Shown here: one piece after another, positions 1-11,689 of the stretch | How positions within the stretch are numbered: position 1 is the first letter of the stretch | Layout of the letters: each line of letters begins with the position of its first letter | Assembly (NCBI GenBank): GCA_009763385.1 | Contig: CM019823.1 | Location: 41,722,444 to 41,786,443, forward strand | Direction: 5' to 3' | Source of the DNA: Coix lacryma-jobi var. lacryma-jobi | Taxonomy: Eukaryota; Streptophyta; Magnoliopsida; Poales; Poaceae | DNA: 64,000 nt | Made by a program: the position numbers and the translations under genes | Notes under the pieces: generated by a model | The model's input: only the letters and a program-made list of their open reading frames with translations | Databases searched by the model: none | Told to the model about the DNA's origin: nothing

Positions 1-890
1 CTTCCTCCGACCCCGCACTTCTTGCTATTCTGGCACGGATGGAGGAGCAGCAGCATCTGGCCCAGCAGCAGGCCCTGGCATAGCAGCAGGCTCAGGAGCG
101 CTCAGACGCCATGCAGCGACAGATGATGGCACTTCAGCAGCAGACCTTGAGCTTCATGGAGCGTCTTGTGAGTGGTCCGCCTCAGTGGCAGTGGCAGCAG
201 CCTCCTCCCCAGCACCAGATCCAGTGGCAGCCACCGGTTCCTCCGCATCCGCAGCAGCTTGGTCAGCAGCCGCCGCAGTTTCAGCAGCAACCATCTTTTG
301 GCCAGAGCTCCTCCCAGTTCACCACATTCACCACTCCGCCTGGAGGAGCTCCCGTCTTCAGCCCTCTACACACCGGCTTCACTCCGCGCCCGATAGAGTC
401 CCTCTATGCGACGACTACCTCAGTGACTCGGGATCTGTCAGCTACTTTCAGTGAGCTTACTGGATTTCCTACTCCAGATCTTTCGGATCCAGCTCCGACG
501 TCGACGGCTCCAGTGACGTCCACTAATGAGAACCTTCCGAGTTCAGTGGCGTCCTCTGAGCAGGCCGAGCCCGTCCAGTCTAAGACTACTACTACAGCGC
601 AGCCTGAGCTTTCCTCGATACCAGAGCTTCCGCACTCGGAGGCTCAGGCGGCTACAGCTACACAGACTGTGACTGTGACAGAGACTGCGATAGAGCCAGA
701 GCAGACCGAGCATTCAGTGCCAGAGCCGACCCAGACCGCTTCTCAGCAACTTCCAGCTTTAGAGGGTCAGCAGGCTACCGACGTCTCCTCTTCCGACTTC
801 GAGGAGTTTCTACAGCAGTTTGAGTTTACTCAGCGCTCTCCGGAGACGGCACCTGACTCGTCTGCGCCACCTCCGCCCTCCGACGCTTAG
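1..890 (+). pseudogene. C-terminal part of a Copia-1 accessory (post-pol) ORF, Gln/Pro/Thr-rich
   Basis: The reading frame enters from the left edge and runs to a TAG at 888-890, broken once by an in-frame TAG at 81-83 where a CAG codon would fit the surrounding Gln runs. The part from the ATG at 111 encodes 259 residues. Residues 1-70 are packed with QQ, WQWQQ and QPP runs, and the rest is rich in Ser, Thr, Pro and Glu with no recognisable fold. It lies just upstream of a polypurine tract and a 3' LTR, which is where SIRE/Maximus-type Copia elements carry an extra ORF after pol. I infer it is the low-complexity tail of that ORF. The N-terminal part that would identify it lies outside the window, so the function is not assignable. 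Confidence 0.5.
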
Positions 891-1075
891 ATTTGGTGCT
901 TGACGCCAAAGGGGGAGAGTGAGCGAGTATAGCGATAGGGGGAGCGTTGTGAGAGGGTTTTGCTTCTTATGATGTGTTATGTTTCACATATGCTCTTTAC
1001 TTATTGCATCTTTTGGCACTTTGTTTTGTTATATACTTGTGCTATGGATCTCATGACATGATTGTGCTCACTATG

Positions 1076-2641
1076 TGTTGACGTAAAATGTGACACCTCA
1101 CGCCAAGCACACAGCAAGCCGAAAAGCTAGCTTCAATCGGGTACCCGGAATGTGCTGAACCCGGAGACGTGCCAGTCGGTTTGACCTGAAAACCAACAAG
1201 GGAGCAAAACTATGAGAATATCTTTGGAACATGCCGGATAAAACCAGACAGTTCCGTATGTACGGCTTTGAAAGCCAATCACGACGGCACACAACTATAG
1301 AAGCTGTCTGTCAGAGCAAATTTATGAAGTCATTCGGCTAGTATGAGAACAGAGTATGTAAAATATATTAACTGCCGAATGCATATGTAAAAGAAGACAT
1401 GCTCGGACAAATGAAAGATGTTATAAAAGGTGACTCGCAAATATAAATCTATTCAAATAACACATGCATAGGCTAATCCAACTAATCAGCCGCACGTTTA
1501 GTCTTCATAAACCCGTCAAGCATAAACCCAAGCGAAGCTAATCCACCGCATGATACCACTTGCTATGAATCTACACCACTCCTTACAATTAGATTAATCC
1601 ACCGCATGATACGATCTAATTGTAAGAAGCTAAAAGCATGCATATATTTGAATAGATCTATAAAAGCTCATTACTCGTGTAAGCTTAACCAAAATCGGCA
1701 AACCAGCCGAATTGGGGTCCATGAAGAAGGAACAAACAAGTAAGCATGATTAAACTAATCTAAAACCTGCATCTGCCGCACGACACCTAGTTTCATCAAA
1801 GCCTAACCATGATTGACATGCATGAACCCACAACATGTGACAATCTAGATTGAAAGTTGGTTCGGCCATCATGATCTTATGACTAAAGGAGAGCACAAGC
1901 AAACTCGTGCGATGAGGCCGAACAAAGATCAATCTAAATTGGGCAAAAGAGTGTTGCATGAATTAAATAAGTGAAACATATAACACATGATAACTTAATG
2001 AATCTATTAGATCTGCCAAATCTAATAGAGCCGATAACTATTTTTCTCATGACTTAATCCGCCGCACGATATAAGGCATAAGCAAAAATTTCCCGTCATA
2101 AGCTTAAATCTACCGCACGATACTAAGCTTAACATACGAGACTACTTGCATCATATCTAAATCCACCGCATGATACTAGACATGATAGCAAGGTTGCCGG
2201 TACTTACGGAGGTCGACGGATCGATGATTCCTCTCGAAGAACTCGACGACACGACTAAGGACTCAAAGACGGCACGGGGCCGGTTTGTATTGATGTGGTT
2301 GTGAACAATTTTACAATGGCCGAGGGCTTATATTTATACCCTGGACGAAAATACGAATCCTAGACGATTACGATTTACATAATAAAATATGGAAAGATGC
2401 AAATTCTATCCCTAATCTCTTCGGCGTCTTCCATTGTCACGTGTCCTTTTGTGCAAATCGGCTTTATTCGCAACATCCATCTCCCGAATGGAACCACCGT
2501 TCCGTAAAATAGCCGACCGCACAGATATTCACCAAGACTCTGAGGACCAAATAGCCGTCTAATTGCTTGCCGAATCCTTTCCTCTCTGCTGGCTAGACCC
2601 ACTTGTCATATCCCTGTGCGTGCGAAAATCTGGTGTCAACA
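1076..2641 (-). mobile_element. Solo LTR (LTR-A)
   Basis: The 1566-bp segment starts TGTTGAC and ends GTCAACA, an inverted pair. It is flanked by the 5-bp direct repeat ctatg (1071-1075 and 2642-2646), so it is a complete LTR with no internal region. It sits in the 3' non-coding part of Copia-1. A TATA-like element reads on the minus strand at 2329-2340, which puts U3 at the high-coordinate end and suggests minus orientation. A short motif of the form aatcCaCCGCatGATAc recurs about six times between 1489 and 2180. LTR-B (16503-39057) shares terminal and internal stretches and is probably a relative. I cannot name the superfamily from an LTR alone; Gypsy is likely from the termini. Confidence 0.85.
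2329..2340 (-). promoter_or_regulatory. TATA box of solo LTR-A
   Basis: The minus strand reads GGTATAAATATA about 300 bp inside the LTR end at 2641, a usual distance for a U3 promoter. The related LTR-B has a TATA-like run at the comparable place (38809-38820, minus). Confidence 0.5.
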
Positions 2642-2646
2642 CTATG

Positions 2647-2903
2647 ATATATTATATGACATGTCATTTCGTTTCGCTCATAACTTGCGCTTAATTCTCA
2701 CTTGATTATGTATATGAGCTCTTTTACTCTTGCACTTGCTATTCACTCTAACTTGTTGAGTGCAGGATGATGACATGATATGTATGAGCTTGCCCTTAAT
2801 CGTTTTCTCTTATTCTTTGCAAGTACATACATGTCATGATTTAAAAACCTCTTCTCTCTATACTCGATCTCGTGTAGTCATCAATCACGAAAAAGGGGGA
2901 GAT
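2647..2903 (+). other. Copia-1 3' untranslated region with polypurine tract
   Basis: AT-rich non-coding sequence between LTR-A and the Copia-1 3' LTR. It continues the 3' UTR that begins at 891. The purine run AAAAAGGGGGAGAT at 2890-2903 directly abuts the LTR and is the plus-strand primer site. The same GGGGGAGAT core precedes the Copia-2 LTR on the minus strand. Confidence 0.8.
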
Positions 2904-3344
2904 TGAACGCATCTTGGCCCCTAGTGGGTTTCGGTGATTGGATGAAACACAAGATTACTGTGACTAACGTGTGTTTTGCAGAAACAGGATTGAGTTAGGT
3001 CACGGTAATGGCGACGATACGGGCATATGAAGTTCATGTCCTCTGGCGATGGATATCGTTTCGGTTTTCAAAGGACGGACGACGAAGACGGTAGTAGACT
3101 AGGCTAAGTGTCATATGGTGTTGGAGGACACTTAGGTTGTCTTAGGTCTTTGTTTTTCCTTTGGCCGTACTATAAAGGGGAGCGTGAATGAGTAGCTTGA
3201 CCTAGATGAGTCTATTGAGGTAGGTGTGGTGCACACTTGTTATTTCATAGCCCTAGGTAGCTCAGAGAGATGCCTTATGTCGAGAGGAACTAAAGTCGTT
3301 AAGGCACCGTCGCGATCCGAGTTGAGTTTGCCCTTGTAACGGGC

Positions 3345-3695
3345 ATCGGACGCTGGCCTGGTGAGCATCGGACGTGTCCGATGCTCACCCTGACTAGGGT
3401 TTAGTCTGGTGCGTGGCATCGGACGCGCCGATGTGTTCACATCGGACGCGCCCGTGCCACTGTTCACGTGCGCGTGAACTGGAGGTCGCATCGGACGCTG
3501 AGGGCTAGCGTCCGATGGCCATGCAGAGAGGTTCTAGAGAGGGTAAATCCACATCGGACGCGTCCGATGTGGTGGCATCGAACGCTGCCCAGCGTCCGAT
3601 GCTTCTTTAACAGGTTTGACAAGAGGGTACAGTCGACCGTTGGTCGAGGTCATCGGCGCGTCCAATGCCTAGCATCGGAGCGTCCGATGCTCCCG
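3345..3695. repeat. Array of palindromic CATCGGACG/CGTCCGATG motifs in the Copia-1 LTR
   Basis: CATCGGACG and its complement CGTCCGATG recur about a dozen times in 350 bp. Several are joined as CATCGGACGCGTCCGATG, a perfect palindrome. They lie just upstream of the TATA-like box, in the U3 enhancer position. Confidence 0.8.
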
Positions 3696-3740
3696 CAGAG
3701 AGCCCTGTTTGGTGCTTTTTTGGATGGCCGGTTGGGGAAG

Positions 3741-3750
3741 TATTTATACT
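3741..3750 (+). promoter_or_regulatory. TATA-like box of the Copia-1 LTR
   Basis: TATTTATACT follows the palindromic array and precedes a pyrimidine-rich CTCCTTCCCC tract, a typical plant LTR promoter layout. Confidence 0.5.
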
Positions 3751-4632
3751 CCTTCCCCTCATCCATTAGAGTGTTCTTGCCACTTCCATCTGTTGAGAGA
3801 CACATTGTGAGTGTGAGAAAGTGCAAGAGCCCTAGTGAGGTTGAGAGAGTTGCTAATTGAGAGAATTAGACACCTCCTAGTGAGAATTGAGTAGCAAGTG
3901 TGCATCCATCCATCTCTTTGGCCTTGTCTTGGTCAAGTGAGATTTCTAGCTTGTTACTCTTGGTGATCGGCATCACCTAGATGGCTTGGTGACGATCAGA
4001 GAGCTTGGTGATCATCCGGAGGCATTGTGGATGACCCAAGTCAAGTTGTGACCGGTAGCGAGCGATTCATCGGGCCGGAGTGGCGAAGAATCAGCTCGTA
4101 GTGAGCACTTGATCCTTGCACGGATCAAGGGGGAGCGATACCCTTGCGCGGGTGCACCAACGAGGACTAGGGGGGTGTGCCGACACCTCGATACCTCGGC
4201 AAAAAGATCATCTTGTCATCTCTACTCCCTTACTTACGCATTTACTTTCAAGCAATTCAATTCTGCATTATACTTGTTGTTCATTCACTATTGAATTGCT
4301 TTGCTAGAGTAGGAGTGGCATAGACTTGATCTTTTGTGCGGTAGAAAAGAGAGAAATACACTTCTAGGCACAAGGGGGTTAATTGGGCCTAATAGGTTTT
4401 AATTCTTGCTAAAGTTTTAGAAAAGCCCAATTCACCCCCCCCTCTTAGGCATCTTGATCCTTTCAGGTATGTCCATGATTATTGCTAATAATGGTATCTA
4501 TTAATTGTTGCTAATAATTGTGGCTAATAGTAGTTGCTAACAATTATTGCTAATAATAATTTTTTATTTATGTATGTGGCTAATAATTGTTGCTAATAAT
4601 AATTGTTACTTTATTTCTTTGTTTTTTTAGAG

Positions 4633-6543
4633 ATGGAGGATAGGACTTCTTGGATGTATCGTTCGTATAGGTACTCGCAAGCCTATCGTGATGAGGTGGA
4701 CAAATTTATTATAGGCACAGTGAAGCATGCAAAGACGTTGCCAGGGACTAATGGTTCAGTTATTTGTCCCTGCAAAGATTGCAAGAACCACATGGCATTT
4801 TATGATGTGGAAATGATCAGATCACATCTAATTAGGCGAGGATTTGTTCCGGGCTACACAGTATGGATTCATCTTGGTGAAGTCATGGTTGTTAATGACA
4901 ACGATGATCATGAAGAAGACGATGTTGAAGCCCTACAATACTTGTCCCAATGCTCAGACGCGCTTGAAGCACAAATGCAACATGAGTCAAACAATGAAGA
5001 AGCACGTGGTGGTGATGCCGGTGGTGTTGACAATAATGATGGTGATGCCGGTGGTGTCGACAATAATGATGGTGATGTTGGTGGTGTTGACAATAATGAT
5101 TATGGAACACGTGATGGGGATGCAGAAAAGTTTGACAACTTAGAGGAAATGCTTCGAGCCATTGGACCAGAAATACTACAACAGAAGAAGGGTCTAGAAA
5201 ATCTAGAGAGGGTGAAAACAGCATCGAAGGAGCACATGTTTGGTGTTGAGAAGGGTTGTCCAACACACTGGACACTGCTCCGTTTTGTGCTTGAGCTACT
5301 CATCCTGAAGGCTAAGTACGGCTGGTCGGACTGTAGTTTTGATGATCTGTTGCATCTTCTATCATCGGTGTTGCCACTGCCTAACTTAGTTCCATCCAAC
5401 ACATACCAATCGAAGAAGGTTATGAGTCCATTGACAATGGGTGTTGAAAAGATCCATGCATGCCCCAACCATTGTATCCTTTTTCATGGTCAAACGTTTG
5501 GAGGTCTAGAAAAATGTCCTCGATGTGGGGCCAGTCGATAAAAGGACAATGACCTTTTCAGTGGCAGAGAAGCCTCCACCGGGAACAAGAGGAATAAGAA
5601 GGGTTCCATACAGGTGGTACAAGAATCTCAACCTCTAGAGGACACCCCATTAGGCAACGATGCAAAGAAGAGAAAAATTCCTGCCTTGGTAATGTGGTAC
5701 CTGCCAGTGACCGACCGCTTAAGACGTATCTTCCTGGACCCTAAGGAAGCAGCGCTCATGACATGGTGGGACGATGAGCGCAAGGTCGATGAGGATGTGA
5801 TTGCACACCCGTCCGATGGTAGTCAGTGGCAGGACTTCGATAGGAACAACAGGTTGTTTAGCTCGGATGCAAGGAATGTACGATTCGCCTTGAGCACCGA
5901 TGGAATGAATCCCTTCAATGAGAGGACGAGTGAGCACAACACTTGGCCAGTGATCTTGACCATGTACAACATCCCGACGTATTTGTGTCAGAAGAGAAAG
6001 TACCTTTTTCTCACCGTTCTTGTTTCTGGCCCTAAACAACCAGGCTTTGATATGGACGTGTTCCTCGAGCCTGTGATGGAAGAATTTGAGAGAGTATGGA
6101 GGTTTGGGGAGTCCATGTATGATGCGTACCAAAAGGAGGCCTTCACATTAAGAGCAATAATATTTGTGACTATCAACGATCACCCCGCATTGTATGCCTT
6201 GTCTGGACAGTTCAAAGGCAAGACAGGATGCTTAGTCTGCCTCGATGATACAAAATGGGTGTTCCTAAATGGATCCAAGAAGGTTGTTTACATCAGGAAT
6301 CGTCACTTCTTAAAGGAAGGTCTCAAGTACCGCAGCAAACTATACTTAAAGTATTTTGGCAACATCCCAGAGGATGAAGACCGGCCTCCGGAGAGACGTC
6401 ATGATGGACAATATGTGTATCAAATGGTGAAAAACATACACGTCATCTATGGAAAGAAGAAAATGGATGGAACGTCCAGAGATAGAAGCACACCTCCTAT
6501 TGAGGGTAAAGTAGTAAGTAAGCATGCGGCTCATACTCACTGA
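4633..6543 (+). pseudogene. TNP2-like CACTA transposase, nonsense-mutated and 3'-truncated
   Basis: One frame runs from the ATG at 4633 to 6543, broken only by a TAA at 5539-5541 that replaces a sense codon. The start was chosen because it follows a pyrimidine-rich 3' splice-like site and opens with the MEDRTSWMY type of beginning. The first 90 residues form the Transposase-associated domain, with the Cys pairs of CPCKDC and the HLIRRGF segment. An acidic GGVDNNDGD repeat follows. After the stop comes the Transposase_21 core, with STDGMNPF and TINDHPAL marking the usual catalytic Asp regions. Translation ends in a foreign tail after about residue 635, so the C-terminal core and the downstream DUF4218/DUF4216-type regions are gone. 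The family cuts DNA at CACTA ends in the nucleus; this copy is inactive. Confidence 0.9.
5011..5100 (+). repeat. 30-bp minisatellite within TNP2
   Basis: Three copies of a 30-bp unit encode GGVDNNDGDA-type decapeptides. The period is a multiple of three, so the frame is kept. Confidence 0.85.
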
Positions 6544-7332
6544 TGGGCTCATACTCCTCTAGCAGCTTGATGCCAATGATGAGGGTTTTTACATTCTGAG
6601 CACTTGCCTTATGCCAATGATGAGGATTTTTTTACATTCTGAGCACTTGCCATTGTCTTAGTCTTGCCATTGTCTGGGCTCATTAGCTTCATACTACTAT
6701 ACTCTCTTCTCTCTACTCTCTGTACCATTCTCATTAGCACTTGCCTTAATACAGCTGGCTGCACTTGTTATACATGCCAAATTTTCTCTAATACTATTGT
6801 ACTCTCTTCTCTCTACTCTCTGTACCATTCTCTACTACTACTGAACTGGGCATGTGTAGTGATGTTTTATTTTGATGCTACTCTGAACCTGAGGCATAAG
6901 GCATGTGCAATGATGTTTTTCTACCTAGTCCTTCTACTTCTACTTCTATGTTTTTTCTCTCTTCTCCTTTGTTTTGCCGATGATGAGATTGTCTAAGTCC
7001 ATTCATTATATGGAATATGAGCTGATGATCAAGAACTTGTGAGGAACTTGGCATCGTTACCAGCCGCCCCTGTATCACGTTCTCTCTTCTCTGTTATGAT
7101 GCCTTTCTGCTCCAAGTTCATGATCAAATGATGATTGACATGTTACTGAGGCCTCTACGACTTGTACTACTTGTTTTTTTGGATTTTCTTGCTTGATGGT
7201 ACACGGGTTTTTCCTTTATCTCTTCTCTCTTCTATCTGCTCCTACACTACTACTAAAGCAATACTGCTATTACTTGTACTACTACTTCTAAAGCACACTT
7301 TATTCCTTGCATCTGTTAGAACAAATCACGAA
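6544..7332 (+). other. CACTA inter-gene region with local duplications
   Basis: No coding signal. Two local duplications are visible. One is a unit around gccaatgatgagg...tctgagcacttgcc repeated near 6570 and 6612. The other is a pyrimidine-rich unit ending tctctgtaccattctc near 6690 and 6800. The region stands where the missing TNP2 C-terminal exons would be expected. Confidence 0.6.
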
Positions 7333-10300
7333 ATGACGCGGACAACAAGCAATACAGGCCGATCCAACGAACATGAAGAGCACCCTAGCCCTAGAGGGCA
7401 AGAAAAACAGGATCAGTTTTCTCAGGAGCAGTTCAATGATGAGTTGGACAACGATGTAGCATTTATGCTTACTCAGGAGGAGTCTGGTGAGGAGGAAGGG
7501 GGAGAAGTGGGAAGACAAGGAGAGACTGATGAAGGATCTGACAAGGACGATGACTCGGGATATGTAAGTCCCGAGGATCCACACCCACCTGAACTCGGGG
7601 TGAAGCTAACGGAGGACGAGTTAGACAAGGACTTTGACCCAAACGAGGAGGTAGGGATATGAAAGTCCCTTAGTAAATCGTAAATTTTGCTAACGCATAG
7701 ACTGTGTTACCTCTGCTAACACTTTGACTTGTTGTTTATATAGGTCCCTCCTAAACCTCCAAAAAGACAACGTCGGCGTCCGACACGTTTTGCTGGACAT
7801 GACAGAGTAGAGGAAAGGAGGGCAGAGGCAACATGCACAGAGAATACCATTGAGGCCTCTGCTCCACTACCTGAAGGCACAACATCGGCCTTGATTACCC
7901 AAGCGAAGAGGAAACGAGGGATTAGAAAGCCAAACCTATATCCAAATGCAAAAATGGTTTATGTGATTGACGAGGTCGGGGAAGACGGGCAAATCCTTGA
8001 GCCAAAGGAATTCAAAGAAAAATTCTGCAATGTGATCGGGGCCCTCATGAGAGACAAGTGTAACCCAACAATCCCTAATTGGCAAGATTATCCAGAGGGC
8101 TTAAAGGAGGATCTATGGACCAAACGTCTATTGGTCAATTTCAATTTTAGGATTCCGGAACAGAAGCTAGCACTGGTAAGACGACATGCTATGAAGATGA
8201 TGGGAGATTCCTTCCGACGTTGGAGGAATGAGCTCAACAACAACTACATCAAAAAGGGGTTAACACCCTACCATAAGTTTGGACACATAACTCCTGCTAT
8301 GTGGGCGTTGCTCGTGGCTGAGGAGACTTCACCGGAAGCTTTGGCCTTAAGTGAAAAGAACAGCTTGCAGGCGAAGAAAAACATACACCACCCGCGTCTA
8401 GGCCCCGGTGGATACGATGGCAAGGAAGAGATGTTTAGGAAGATGGAAGAAGAGGCTGTTGTTGCTGGGAATACAAAAGTCACAAAATTGAGGCCACACA
8501 TCAAGCGTTGGGTCTTTGCAAGGAATATGGAAGATTCAGGCAGCAGTCTGAAATTTGCCAAGCCGGAGACCGAAGAGGCAGTGTCAAGGATACTGAGATA
8601 TTCTGAAGACAGGGAGAAGGGCTCATTCACTCCTTCTAGAGAGAGGGACGAGCTTAGCCTTGGCTTGGGAAACCCCGAGCACACAGGTCGTGTCAGGGGG
8701 ATAGGGAAACATACGACCTGGAAGGAAGGATTCGAAGATGATGCGCAGATCTACAAGAAACATGGTAGAAACCGACAGTCTAAGATTGAGCTCCTAGTGA
8801 AGACTCTAGTTGCCAAGGAACTGCAGGAGAAAGGAGTGTCTACTGAGCCGCGGACACAAATGGAGCCACCTAGAGAATTGGCTCTAATTGACAGCCCTAC
8901 GGATGTTCGCAGCAGCCAAGGTTCCAATGCAACCTCCACCTCAGTCGATCGCATACGGGAGCCAACTCCTTGCACCCTTTTGATTCCCGTAGGCAGGGGA
9001 AACACGATGGTTGAGGTGGCAACGGGTGTGGCACATCCTTCAGGTGGCATCTGGCACCATAAAGAGGTCCCGCATGACTACAGTAAGGTTGAGGTGCACA
9101 CCGTGAAGCCTGAGTTCGCGACGCATAAGATAGAACACCCAACTAGCGAGGGGATATGTGAGCTTGGACTAGTCACAAAACAGTTCATTCTCTGGTACAA
9201 AAAGGACATTGTGTTGAATGTTACATCACCAACTCCGAGTGATGTACATCTAGAGAGAGTCCCTGAGGATGGAGAGGTATATTCACCGTGTCGTGACGAC
9301 CACATGCATGAGATGCCACCGCCTTCCCCGAATCCTATCCACGACATGACAGAGTCTTCTCGAGCTCGTGTCGAGGCAGAGCATGACGAGACGACGCATG
9401 AGCCTCACAGTCCACAACCTTCTCCAGCTCGTGTCGAGGCAAAGCATGATGAGACGACGCATGAGTCTCATAGTCCACAACCTTCTGCAGCTCATGCCGA
9501 GCCAGAGCATGACGAGACGTCGCATGTGCCTCCCAAGCCACAACCTTCTCTAGCTCGCCCCGAGCAAGGCCATGATGAGATGCCACAGTCTTCTCAACAA
9601 GCTCTGAAGACACATGAGCAACAATTGCCTTCTCAAGAAGGACATGCACGAGAAAGCGAGGGCGATCCAGTATGTGAAGCTCAACAAAAGATCCCCGTCA
9701 TGATAAGGTCGTCAGGATCAAAATCTTTTGTGGACATGAAAGACATCTCAAATATGTACAAGTGGTATGCCCATGATCAGTTCAAGCCTGAGAACCAAGG
9801 CAAGAACGAATTTGCTTATAGGTTGCCCATGGACCGCACAACCCACAAACAGGTACAGAAGTATCCAGATGTTGAAGTCATCAAATGGTCCAATGATTGC
9901 CCGAGCACATATGTAAGAGGCAAACTTTTACTACCTAACCGGGTCATGAAGAAAATGCCATATGAAATGAAAAGGTTCCATGATTGGTACTTGCATGTTA
10001 TCCGTACAGAACTACATGTGTTGCAAGCAGTACTTCCTGAACGCACATTTGGAAGCCCAGCTATGACTATTGCCTTTGACTTCAGTGACATCCAAGCATG
10101 CTTTCACCTGAAATCAATGGAAATGAATCTGATTCGCACGTGGTGCCTGTAAGTCCCTTGCCCTCTTGATATGATATGAATGTAACCTAGTTGGATTTTG
10201 TTGTAACTAACTCGCATCGTGATTTGTAGAATGCAAGCACACATTGTGAAAGAAATGCCAACCCTGAAAGCTGGGTATGTAGACCCTCAACCTATAGCAC

Positions 10301-11386
10301 AAACAGTTTTTAATTACCCAAGCAAATGGAAACTGGATGGGAAAGAGCTAGCCGTTGGAAAGACAGTTCAGGAGAAAGAGGCGATCAGGGCGAGGAAAAT
10401 AAGGGAAGAGTCCCTTAAGGTTGCGGCGTGGCTTTCCGTATGTTTTAAGAATCTCCAACACAACGAGATCATATGGATACCATACCATTTCAAGTAAGTT
10501 CGACTGTATACTTATTTTATTGTTTCATATATATTATATCGATGAAAAGAAACTTACATGTTTATTCTATGATTAAATTCATGCAGCAAACACTGGATAG
10601 TCATAGCCGTCGATGTCGGGAGGAGCATGGCATGGGTTTGTGATTCTGCAGATTTTGACCCTCACACATATAAAGACTTCATATCGATTCTCAACGCGTA
10701 TGCATATCAATAATCCTCATTACCTTATATGTTTTGGTTTAATGTTGACTTTTGCATACTAACAAGTTGCATTTGCTATAATCATTCAAACAGGGCATTC
10801 AGGCACTATGTCAGAGAAAAGAAAGGAAGATGTTATCCAAAAAGGGGTACAGGTTATGTGTCAAAACTCTATGTTCGGTAAGTGCAATTTAGCTTGGAAC
10901 TAAATTACATGGTTTTTAATACTATTACTTAAAATTTCCATATGCCAAATGAAACACACATAGTTCCCCAAGCAAAGGATCGGGAGTCTACATTGTGGAT
11001 ATTACGTATGTGCTTTCATGAGTAACACAAAAACCTACAGAAGACACCCTAATTTGGTAGGTTCAAACCTCTTAGGTCGTAGTATAAAAACATAGCTTTG
11101 CAATCTCTTGTATAAACATAGTATAAAAACTTAGCTTTGCAATCTCTTGTTTACGCTAGATCTAAACTTGGCTTTTGTTATCTTTTAGTGGTTAGAAGAG
11201 AAAGGAAAGAAAAGGGATGTCTACAAGGATGATGAACTCATAGAACTCGTCGGCGACCTTTACAACTTCATAATGGACCAGGTTGTTTATTTCAAAGGAG
11301 ACTACCATGACATCACCTACGACTTAGGTAGTAATTCTAGGTACCAACACCTCCGTCAGTTTGAGAGGCTAGCTCTAGGCCGTTGA
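7333..11386 (+). CDS. CACTA second gene: TNPA/Transposase_24-like region fused to a Ulp1-like cysteine protease domain (multi-exon, partly decayed)
   Basis: My exon model is 7333-7650, 7744-10148, 10230-10493, 10587-10697, 10794-10877, 10964-11009 and 11189-11386. Each intron is GT-AG and the first four junctions keep phase; the last junction is uncertain. Exon 1 is acidic. Exon 2 starts with a basic RQRRRP stretch (possible nuclear signal), followed by a Transposase_24-like region containing FRRWRNELN and GHITPAMWALL, then a 21-residue repeat block. The last exons look like the Ulp1/C48 fold: IWIPYHF, HWIVIAVD (catalytic His region) and WVCDSADFD (Asp region). The final motif reads GSGVYIVD where the family has a Cys before Gly, so the nucleophile appears to be missing. 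In related CACTA elements this gene supplies the terminus-binding factor. Expression cannot be judged from sequence. Confidence 0.75.
9361..9600 (+). repeat. 63-bp in-frame tandem repeat in the CACTA second gene
   Basis: Four units begin near 9363, 9426, 9489 and 9552, each 63 bp (21 residues) and diverged. They encode variants of ARVEAEHDETTHEPHSPQPS. Confidence 0.85.
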
Positions 11387-11689
11387 TTACAATTGGATGA
11401 ACTTGTCAAACTTGTCAACAGACTTGTGGAACGGTAACTTTTGATAGACTTGTGGATTTGTTTGACTTGGAACTTTTGAATTTGTAAATTTGATGATGTA
11501 ACTTGAATTCGATGTTTGTGCTGTGATATGGTCAGATTTCATATGCTGACTGATATATGTTGTGCTGCTTATATATATATATATGTTGTGTTGTGCTGTG
11601 TTGTGCTGCTGATATATATGCTGTGCTGATATATATACCTTGTAATTTTTATTTTTATTTTTATTTTTGAAAATTAACTATAGGAGCGG

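Larger units (their letters stand above)
2904..4465 (+). mobile_element. 3' LTR of Copia-1 (SIRE/Maximus-like)
   Basis: The LTR begins TGAACGC directly after the polypurine tract and ends GATCCTTTCA at 4465. The last 60 bp (a C-run followed by CTTAGGCATCTTG) match in layout the end of the Copia-2 LTR read on its own strand, which supports the same lineage. It contains a TATA-like box at 3741-3750 and an array of palindromic GC-rich motifs. The next 5 bp, ggtat, should be the target duplication, but the other copy is outside the window. The 5' LTR and gag-pol also lie to the left of the window. Confidence 0.85.

Noticed and set aside
3468..3860. 130-codon frame in the Copia-1 LTR
   Set aside because: It is generated by the palindromic CATCGGACG array, and LTRs do not code here.
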